Positions 55,166 to 64,000 of a stretch of 64,000 nt of DNA are shown one piece after another. A program made the translations under genes and the position numbers. The notes beneath the pieces are model-generated. The model did not search any database. It was not told the origin of the DNA and was given only the letters and a program-made list of their open reading frames with translations. Where the stretch lies: NCBI GenBank assembly GCA_949130485.1, contig OX422199.1:5946902-6010901 (forward strand), read 5' to 3'. This stretch comes from Agelas oroides. Its lineage: Eukaryota; Porifera; Demospongiae; Agelasida; Agelasidae. How positions within the stretch are numbered: the stretch's first letter is position 1; each line of letters opens with the position of its first letter.

Positions 55166-58100
55166 TTAATAATCCTCAACCCATCCGTTCTCTGCGACAA
55201 ATCCATCCACAACCTCCTTCATGGCCAGGTTTGGGATGAGCTGCTCCTGGGTCAGTTCCTGACGTGTCACAGGGTCAAAGTGACCAACCCTCTGTGGATA
55301 GAGAGTTACACCGCAGGTCACCAGCGGGAGGTACAACTTAACTCGGTGTCTCTCAAAAATAGGAGTTGGTTTCAAGGTCTCATGTTTTGCCCTATGGGCT
55401 TCTTCATGATAACGACACTGCACTACAAACCTATATCTGTAGTCCAGTGTTGCTGTTTTTCTGAAGAAGCACAAAGAGTGAAATGCCGCACTTGTGTTGT
55501 TGTTTGCATGAAGAGTGCTAAACATTGAAACATTGCAATCAATTTCTATTTTCTATGGAAGAAAGACAGTGTATCATGCGCTACTATGACTACATATATT
55601 ACCAAAGTCTTTCCTGTCACATAATCTGTACAATTCTGAGCCTAAATTCTACCCTACATTACTCCTGACCACAATTCCAGTGAGTGTTTCTCCCATACTG
55701 ATTACCAACGTTATATCCACCATTGCTCAAAGCTGGTTAAGGTGAGTAGGTAAGGGTATGCACTCGTTCAGGCTTGAGGTTAGCCGGAGGGGGTGGAGGA
55801 GGGGGCATAATAGCAAGTATATAGATAATACAGGGCCGGAGCCAGCTATTTTAGACTGGTACGGCCATTGCGTGCGCTTAAGTGTGAATAAGCTAGGGGG
55901 GTCTGGGGGCATGCTCTCCCAAGAAAAAATTTTTAAAATTAGGCACTCTGAGATCGCTTCTGAGGCCATGTTTGGGCTAAAATGCTACTAGAATCTCCCC
56001 ACCTGTAGTTTCTGTAGCTAGAGAAGCGATTGAACCGAGCTGCCAGAAATGACCGCTACGCTCAACGCCCATGTTAGCCCCTCCCCAATTTGCGTGCTCG
56101 TCTCGCGCTCAAGTATCGCCATAGAAAACTGAGAAGCCTTAATTCTCTCGTTGATACTTTGGATGCTTGAAAAGTCCGAAGAAGACCTCTTAGACGTCCA
56201 AGCTATGGCGAACCACTCAGAGAGGCCATTCTATAACGCACGTGTGAGTTAGAATCCAAGCGATGCCATTTTTGTCCCTCAAAAACTGGTACGGCCATGG
56301 CCGTACTGGCCGTACCATTGCCGCCGGCCCTGTAATAGGTTATGCAACCTGGGAATCACAGTCAATAACCACACAACGTCAAGGGCGGAGCCCGAGGACA
56401 AGGGTAGTTATTGTAAACCATACATCCCAGACTAACATGCATTATGTGTTATATAACTTATATTCTCCAACCCGATTGGTCCTTGCTGTTATTAGTAAGC
56501 ATATCAGTTAGTTTACACTGCTAGAAGCATCAGCATGTTACAACTTGCCGTGGTAAATGAAACACAATCTACAGCTTCCTGTCAGTATACTTCATTTCTT
56601 CGAATAGAGGCCTCCCTTGAATAAACACCGGCCTTGGTTATACGCTAGGTGTACTTTCAGCTGTATAGTTAATAGATGTCATGCCTCAAATAGATGATGT
56701 GTACATGTATAGGCATAGTCTGAATATTCGAGTGTCTCTTCTGCATGCTACATGTGCAGGCTTAAGAAGCAGACACCACAGTGCCGAACACTTCCAGTAT
56801 GCCGGATGATTTTAGCCTTGTACCCGGTGTGCTGGGTACCACGCTAGAAGCAATCAGTGCTGCAGAACAAAAGGGTCTGCTTTGCAAGGCCAGCTAAAAG
56901 ACCGACATCCACTAAAGATTCCAAAGCTAATAGGGATTGGCGTGAGTGTTTTGTGAAGCGAAAAGACCTCTTGCAACACCATAAAACTGCCATCAATATA
57001 CCAGGTAGATGTACAGGTGGTTTTATAAACACTGGCCCCTTTTAAAAGTCAGCCTTGTTTTGACACCTGGTCAGAACAGTCTTGATGAAAATAGACACCC
57101 AGGCGTGTATTCAAGGAAAATACGGTATGGCAAACAATATCCACCTGTTACTATAGCAACAAGGGTGAAGTGGAGAATATAGTATACACATGCATAGCAG
57201 GCAATGAGGTCAAACTCAACCGACTGACCTGCAAGTGTTCTTCAATGTCTTTTCTGTCATAGCTGTCCGAGAATGTATGTCAAGGATGAACATGTACCCA
57301 TATAGTTAAGCTACTATACCCAAGCCTGCAACCTGGTGTGCAGTGGTTCTCTGAGCATTACTGAACATCGGTGAGCATGCACACTTCATACCATTTTGCA
57401 AAGCAAAGTCGCGGCATTCATGACCTGTTGTGACCTTCAGCAAGTGTGCTCACAATGGTCACAAGTGTCGTGTTACCTTTTCTGGCACACACTGCATGAA
57501 TATTGAATCAGAAACACTTAAGTGAGTGATACCTTTGATCTAACTATTTATTAGCCCCATTCCCAGGTCTCCCCCAAACAAAGACAGGCCAATCTGACCT
57601 GTGCACACGTGTGTAATCTGATCTGCCCACAGAATAGGAACATAAGGATACGTTATTCCACTGGGAGTGATATAAGGGTCCACCATCAACTCAAAGCTGA
57701 TCTTTCCGCAGAGGTAGTCAGGAACATCTCGGTGCTGATAAAGAAAGTAATACATAGAGTTCATGAAAGACTCTTCCTGTGCTGAAATAATGTCACTGGT
57801 CTCATAAAAGTAGAAGTGCATACTGAATTGTGTGAGTTTGAGGGTAGAGCCTTAGTCTCATTCCCAGGCCCCTGGGAATGAGGCTAGGAAGAGACTGAGG
57901 TTTAAATAAGGCATTATCAATCGTACAGCCTGAAGTAGCCATGCTGTAACAACTTTGATGACATTGGCAAATTGAAGTTCAAAGTGGCTGTCTACAACTA
58001 CTCTCTTGTGTTAAGTGGAGTCTGTGGAGGGTGGCATATGATGGAATGGAAAGATTTTGTGCTCAAGACTGCTAAGTAGACATTTCGACTACTAAAGATG

Positions 58101-60347
58101 CCAACATTCTTAGTAATGTGTGGCACTGTGGCTGTCCAGTTGTGCTTAATGTTGATGACATTGCTCCGGCTAGTAGTTTATGGCACTGTGGATTCACTGG
58201 CTACCTAGAAATGTATGGCACCACAGAGGTAGTAGCATGTTGTGCTGAGAATTCACTGGCTGGCTAGTAGTTTATGGCATCGCAGATTCAGTGGCTAGCT
58301 AGTGGCATGCTGGCTAGTAGTTTATGACATCGCAGATTCACTGGCTAGCTAGTGGCATGCTGGCTAGTAGTTTATGGCATCGCAGATTCACTGGCTAGCT
58401 AGTGGCATGCTGGCTAGTAGTTTATGGCATCACAGATTCGGTGGCTAGCTAGTGGCATGCTGGCTAGTAGTTTATGGCATCGCAGATTCAGTGGCTAGCT
58501 AGTGGCATGCTGGCTAGTAGTTTATGACATCGCAGATTCAGTGGTTAGCTAGTGGCATGCTGGCTAGTAGTTTATGACATCGCAGATTCAGTGGTTAGCT
58601 AGTGGCATGCTGGCTAGTAGTTTATGGCATCGCAGATTCAGTGGCTAGCTAGTGGCATGCTGGCTAGTAGTTTATGGCATCGCAGATTCAGTAGCTAGCT
58701 AGTAGTGTTGTGCTATGAATTCACTGGCTGGCTAGTGTTGTGTAGCACTATGAATATGGTTTAGCTAGTAGGGTGTAGCTCACTGGCTAGGGAGTACATT
58801 GTGACAGGATTGCTGTTTGTGCACTCCTTAGTGTCGTATTTCACCAATTGCTGCTTATGTAAGGATATCTCCTGGGAGATATTGATACATACCACCCTGA
58901 CTACTCCCTGAGTATCATCCTGTACAGAAATTATGAGCCCATTGGAAACTGCTGTTTTGGGAAATACTACACTGACGGAAATACAACAGCATGGGAATAC
59001 TCTACTATGGTGGTACTTTGATCCACCTATGCGGTAGACGACCACATAAACCCGTACCCTCTGGTGTGATGTTACTAATGTGTGGGTTGCCACTGTACCA
59101 GCACCCTGTAGCACCTTCACTGGTGTAGGAGTATATGTATAATTAGGGCAAGCCTGAGTGAGCCGTACACTAGCGCGACTGCATTATGCACATGCATGTG
59201 TATGCTTGCTTGGGCCGACCATGTACCGTAAATTCAAACATTTCATGAAGATTAAACATCCTAATGGTCAGCTGAGAATGAGACTAAAAAGGCTACTGCC
59301 AGACTGTATTGCGTCAGTATGACAGAGACCAGGGAGTGGAAACAACTCAAAAATCAAAGCACACATGGGAACTTACTTCTGGTTTCTGTGTAAGCCACTT
59401 GAACTATACCAAGGCATGACAGACAGCAGAAATTACACTCACAGTGGTTGATGTCGCTTCAGCTAAGGGCTATGTATGAACAGATGCTCATACACAACAG
59501 AGATTCAGCTCTTGATTTGAGCATGAAGCTTAGCCCATGCCTGTGTAGCTACCCCTTTGTAGCTTGCTAAAGTATGTTCCATGAAAGTGCCAGTGTAGGC
59601 TATGTGCTGCTCACTCAGGCACACCCCCACAATGATAAAAAAACGTCTACCTAAAATGAATGATTGACTGTTATTATGCAGCACCTTTCTTCTTTCATCC
59701 ACTTCTTCAAACAGTCTGTTTAGCTGTGATAATCTGTCGCTCTGGGAAGATGAGTGTACGTGTGCAGCAATCATACAAAGAGACATTGTGGTACGTAAAA
59801 CTAAACAGTTGTGGTATGTAGCATTACCAAACACACTTGAGAAGGCATGGCAACGAAACTAGAAACACAATCACAATGAATTCTGACAGTAATACCGTGT
59901 AGTGTGAAACTTTCGAGGGAGAAAACTTTCACCAATTTTGAGGTTTTGTGGCTATTCGCGAAAGTTTTATCCGTGAAATTTGGGGGTGTGGCATCTTTTG
60001 GCCAGCACCAGTGAGCAATCCACGAAATTTGTTTTCTCCGCAAAAACCTTATTTTCCACCAATTCACCAAAGTTTTCTCCTGTGAAAGTTTCCCGCTATA
60101 CGGTACATCACAGGTGTTCAAGTATTCAGAGAAGAGAGCTAGGCATCTCCTACTCCTGACCTTCACACTACTACGTAGGGTGTTACTAGAATGTACAATC
60201 ACATTGAATGCTGTCAGACGGGAACTGGATCAATGGGGCTCCTGGGCTCCACACTACTGCTTGCCACTTACGTATTCCTTATGCATGCTCTCCATAGCTG
60301 CACTAGTTTCCTCGGGTGGAACCGTGACATCCATCTGAGACAGCTGC
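55166..60347 (-). CDS. STUB1: CHIP E3 ubiquitin ligase, 3' half (U-box and preceding linker)
   Basis: Five reverse-strand exons with matching phases: 60272-60347, 59685-59723, 57652-57734, 57229-57262, 55166-55291. The joined product reads ... [98 protein letters not shown], which is the CHIP U-box with almost vertebrate sequence. CHIP couples Hsp70/Hsp90 clients, bound by an N-terminal TPR domain, to ubiquitin transfer in the cytosol; the U-box binds the E2. The TPR exons are not found here and should lie beyond 64000 or in 60.4-64 kb in a form I missed. The last exon lies inside the segmental duplication and has a relic copy at 38717. Confidence 0.92.
55292..57228. other. Last intron of CHIP
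   Basis: Contains the right boundary of the segmental duplication (about 56880) and the TIR element 55830-56332. A GGAGGGGGTGGAGGAGGGGG purine run lies at 55786-55805. No further exon. Confidence 0.5.
55830..56332. mobile_element. 503-bp element with ACAGGGCCGG ends, AAT flanks
   Basis: ACAGGGCCGG at 55830 and CCGGCCCTGT at 56332 are inverted; AAT flanks both ends. GTACGGCC motifs near both ends (55859; 56289, 56302, 56310) extend the symmetry. Related sequence at 50830-51320 and 14441-14530. It is missing at the equivalent place in the left duplicate (near 39280), so it inserted later. Confidence 0.65.
58256..58700. repeat. 50-bp minisatellite, about 9 copies
   Basis: Unit TAGTTTATGGCATCGCAGAT plus TCAGTGGCTAGCTAGTGGCA plus TGCTGGCTAG; variants GACATC/GGCATC and GGTTAG/GGCTAG. 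Degenerate CTGGCTAG motifs extend on both sides (58170-58790). Confidence 0.95.
59149..59633. mobile_element. Decayed copy of the GGGGCGAGCC TIR element
   Basis: Left end AGGGCAAGCCTGAGTGAGCC, right end GCTCACTCAGGCACACCCCC. Collinear with 49689-50272 but clearly older. Confidence 0.65.
59893..60105. mobile_element. 213-bp MITE with TACCGT ends
   Basis: TACCGTGTAGTGTGAAACTTTC at the left and GAAAGTTTCCCGCTATACGG at the right pair; internal GAAAACTTTC/GAAAGTTT motifs add symmetry. It lies between two CHIP exons. Target duplication unclear. Confidence 0.75.
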
Positions 60348-62133
60348 CTGAAGAGGAAGGAAGTCACACAGCTGTTAAGTGGCCCATGAGACTACATTGA
60401 GTCTAGATACTAACAGTGTGCTGTAAACACTGTACACTAGTGTGGCACATTATGAGTAGTCTTCCATATAAGTTCTTTTGAGGCATCTTTGTCCACTAAC
60501 ACGAGAATGTGAGTGGTTCCAAATAGTAATGATATTCATATAATCATGTGCCAATTAAGGTGGGTGTGGCTAACACCCACTGGGTAATAGTAATGTACCT
60601 GCACATTTGTAGGTGAAGAAAAGCAACTTTAATAACCTGTAAGTCTTTCCATTGCTATAAACCTCAATTTGAATAGAACTTGAGTCATGTGACATAAGGT
60701 TGAATTTTACTTGAACCTTACATGGTATAGTATATTTCTTATAAGGCATACAGAAGCATGGGAACTGCTAAAACCAAACAATATGTATGGCTCAGAGGAA
60801 TGTTCTAACAGCCCTTGGCTTCACCTCAGCCTAATTGGAACACATCTGCCCATGTTGCAAGTTAAATATAAACAAGCTATATATAGATCACAAAGGCTCA
60901 TGTTTCACAAGCCATAGTTACATCTCTTGTCATATATGCAATCATGCAACCACAAGCATGTGAGCATGACCACATTGTCACAACATTACTAGGTGTTCTA
61001 ATAATAGGGGTATCTTTGGCTCATTTGGTGGTATTGCTTGAACTTCAGCAAAGGACGTAAGATGGTCACGTGCACAAAATCATACCATAATCTCACCCTT
61101 GAAAATAGGCCCACCACCCTTTCTTGCATGAAGTTATTGCAAAGGGTGTTTTTCTCTCAAAAGTACGCCTACATATTTATGCTGTACTACATACTACTGT
61201 AGTACATGCAGTTATTTTAAACAAGAACAAGCACTGTTGTGAAGAGGTGGTACTAACAAAAGAAGCATTGCAAAATCACTGCCTATACGCTGCAAAAACT
61301 ACTTGGTTAAAATGACCATGAGTGTAGCTTAGTGCAGTTTCAGGGTTCCATATCAGGAAAATGGGCCAGAAAAAGACACTTGACATTCCATGCCTACAAA
61401 TTAAAGCAGGGTGCGAGTCACACCTACAGGCCTGTAGCTACAAGGAAGCCAGGCCCCAATGAAATTGTGTGGGTCACATTTCAAACTAAATCGGCCAAAA
61501 GCTGGGATGACGAACTAACACAATTTGCACATCTTCACAATCCTTGTCTTGTGCTCTACATGGTGGTAGGGTACACTTTTTATATCTTGCACGCCATACG
61601 CGACTCAGAACATTGCTGACGTTCAGTCGAAAGATGGTACATTGCATCATTGTTGTGTATTGGCATGATCTTGAAGCAAATAGCATGTGAAATCAGAATT
61701 TCACCTAAAAGTTAAATCGAAATAATGCAGAAAAATGACTTCATCTCCAGTATTGGCAATTATATACTTAAGCTGCAGCATGAAAAGTTGAGAATTCATG
61801 TGAAAAATTTCCTCATATAATTGAACAGGTGAGAAATCCAAAACACAATTATCATCCACAATCCATCAAGTTTCAAAGAGACACTTGTCTGCTAGCCAAC
61901 ATATACCAGTTCATATGCATCCATCTGCTGGCTATTATCTGGTTCTGAACCAGATAATAGCCAGCGGATGGATGCAAATGAACTGATATATGTTCGCTAG
62001 CAGACAAGTGTCTGTGCTAGCTCTTTGAAGCTAGATGGAATTGGGAGGGGTTAATGGATGATAATTGTGTTTTTGAATTCCTTTAATTATACTACCCACC
62101 TGTTCAATCAACTGTGAAACTGCAGTAACCATG
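60348..62133. other. Gene-poor interval upstream of the visible CHIP exons
   Basis: A plus frame of 95 codons (61332-61619; includes KPGPNEIVWVTFQTKSAKSW) has no family I recognise and no clear splice context; probably chance or an element fragment. The foldback at 61873-62028 is the only firm feature. Confidence 0.4.
61873..62028. repeat. 156-bp foldback
   Basis: TTCAAAGAG at the left and CTCTTTGAA at the right enclose arms with ACACTTGTCTGCTAGCCAAC and GATGGATGCAAATGAACTGA; the centre is TTATCTGGTTCTGAACCAGA. A fragment with the same centre is at 50430-50500. Confidence 0.85.
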
Positions 62134-62927
<794 letters not shown>

Positions 62928-62936
62928 GTAACCATG

Positions 62937-63458
62937 CACTTGTGGCCATTTTAACCAAGTAGTTATTGCAGTGATAAGGCTTGACCAATTGCATGTGTGG
63001 GAAAAATCACCCACCCCCCTCTTCGAGGAACCATTCATTCCCATTGGTGTATTTTCGAGAGATTACAGATTTGGTCAAAGGGAGCTTGCAAATACATCCA
63101 TCATGACTTTCCCTCTGGCCTAATTTAAGAGGGGAAGTCAAAAAGGAAACAGATGAATGCAGTTTTAATGTGCTTAATTCGCTCAGGAATGCAATTATTG
63201 ATCTAAAAGTCATGCAATACAAAGAGCTTGTCCTACCTCCTCTGGAACTCTAGCATGATGACGTGTCCTTCGATAGCCATAATTGAATGCAAAGTGTTTT
63301 GATCAAGATCTGTTTTAGCCTATGGATCATTTAAACGTATCCTATTTCTGGTTCTGTCAGCTGTTCAGGTACTAAAGTTCACACAAAGACATTTGCCACC
63401 ATTTTGAGCAGATTTGTGACTACTTCACTCTAGTTTGGCTCTACTTCACTCTACTTCC
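62937..63458. other. Gene-free interval
   Basis: No domain found on either strand. A reverse-strand stretch at 63238-63300 ending in GAG|GTAGGA could be an exon edge, but its translation fits no CHIP region. Confidence 0.35.
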
Positions 63459-63860
63459 CTCTACCAGGGTTCTTGGCCTGTGAGTGGCGTAACTCTAACC
63501 ACATCTAGGGTACTCTGCCTGTGAATAGCATGACTCTAACCACATCAACTGCTTTCAATAGTCAGGGTACTCAGCCTGTGAATGGCGTGACTCTAACCAC
63601 ACCTACTCCTCAATGAGCTTCAATAGTCAGAATACTTGGCCTCTGAATGGCGTGAATCTAACCACACCTATTCCATATGAGCTTTCAATAGTCAGGGTAC
63701 ACGGCCTCTGAATGGCGTCTCACTCTAACCACACCTATTCCATATGAGCTTTCAATAGTCAGGGTACACGGCCTCTGAATGGCGTCACTCTAACCACACC
63801 TATTCCATATGAGCTTTCAATAGTCAGGGTACACGGCCTCTGAATGGCGTCACTCTAACC
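63459..63860. repeat. About 65-bp tandem repeat, 6-7 copies
   Basis: GGCCTCTGAATGGCGTCACT, CTAACCACACCTATTCCATA and TGAGCTTTCAATAGTCAGGG recur in order; the first copies are more diverged (GCCTGTGAATAGCATGACTC) and the last three nearly identical. Confidence 0.92.
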
Positions 63861-64000
63861 ACACCTTCTTACCTAGTTATGAATAAGCTTTCAAGATTCA
63901 AATGCTGGTCCAGATTGAAAATTGCTTGCCATGCAAGAAAGGGAGCCCCTAAAGAGAAGCATTTTCAGAATTCATTTGAGCAAAGGAAAGAATTAGACCA

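Larger units (their letters stand above)
39791..56880. repeat. Right copy of the tandem segmental duplication (about 17.1 kb)
   Basis: Starts directly after GCATACGG with ACACCCAAGGCTAGTGAGCC and ends near 56880 (GCTAGAAGCAATCAG). It is longer than the left copy mainly because the intron between the two membrane-gene exons holds some 8 kb of inserted elements. It retains the junction with the remaining CHIP exons, so it is probably the copy in the ancestral position on the right side. Confidence 0.85.
57735..59684. other. CHIP intron with a minisatellite and element copy
   Basis: Holds the 50-bp minisatellite at 58256-58700, a short TAGTCTCATTCCCAGG hairpin near 57855-57889, and the decayed TIR element 59149-59633. 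No exon. Confidence 0.5.

Noticed and set aside
61332-61619. 95-codon plus frame with KPGPNEIVWVTFQTKSAKSW
   Set aside because: No recognised family, no splice or neighbour support; kept only as a remark in the interval note.
63000-63300. Possible upstream TPR exon of CHIP ending at GAG|GTAGGA
   Set aside because: Translation in each frame shows no TPR or linker similarity; not supportable.

Overview
The window is nuclear DNA of an animal: genes are split by short GT-AG introns, and the products include an adhesion-type 7TM receptor, a CHIP/STUB1 ubiquitin ligase, a KLHDC2-like kelch protein and a CARD-ZU5-Death protein. Compact genes, large single-exon beta-helix/membrane proteins, death-fold/ZU5 combinations and very dense small inverted-repeat transposons suggest an early-branching metazoan, most likely a demosponge. 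That placement is inference from family knowledge; nothing here proves the taxon.

Layout. 1-1.5 kb: 3' part of an adhesion GPCR (+). 2.6-3.6 kb: a 28-bp minisatellite abutting the stop codon of a 1199-aa beta-helix plus multipass membrane protein (-, 3574-7173). 9.5-11.0 kb: an almost perfectly homogeneous 29/31-bp minisatellite. 11.9-19.2 kb: a six-exon kelch gene (-) whose first coding exon is interrupted by a 2188-bp TIR element with a perfect 3-bp target duplication; the element carries its own three-exon gene. 19.36-27.18 kb: a divergently transcribed seven-exon gene (+) for a 989-aa CARD-ZU5-UPA-like-Death-Death-Death protein, sharing a 177-bp promoter interval with the kelch gene. 27.2-56.9 kb: two diverged tandem copies of one segment (about 12.6 and 17.1 kb), each with a two-exon gene for a seven-pass membrane protein and the last exon of a CHIP gene. 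Only the right copy continues into further CHIP exons (55.2-60.3 kb, -). 58-64 kb: minisatellites and small transposons.

The accessory DNA is the most striking part: foldback elements with arms up to about 540 bp, a piggyBac-type insertion inside a coding exon, Mutator-like mini-elements nested with perfect 9-bp target repeats, a decayed Crypton-type recombinase, and a TIR element holding a stretch almost free of G. No retroelements, tRNA, rRNA genes or CRISPR arrays were recognised.

Functionally, the kelch protein (probable cullin substrate receptor) and CHIP both belong to ubiquitin pathways, and the CARD/Death protein to innate-immune or cell-death signalling. I see no evidence that the genes act as one pathway; the locus is best read as ordinary host genes reshaped by local duplication and DNA transposons.
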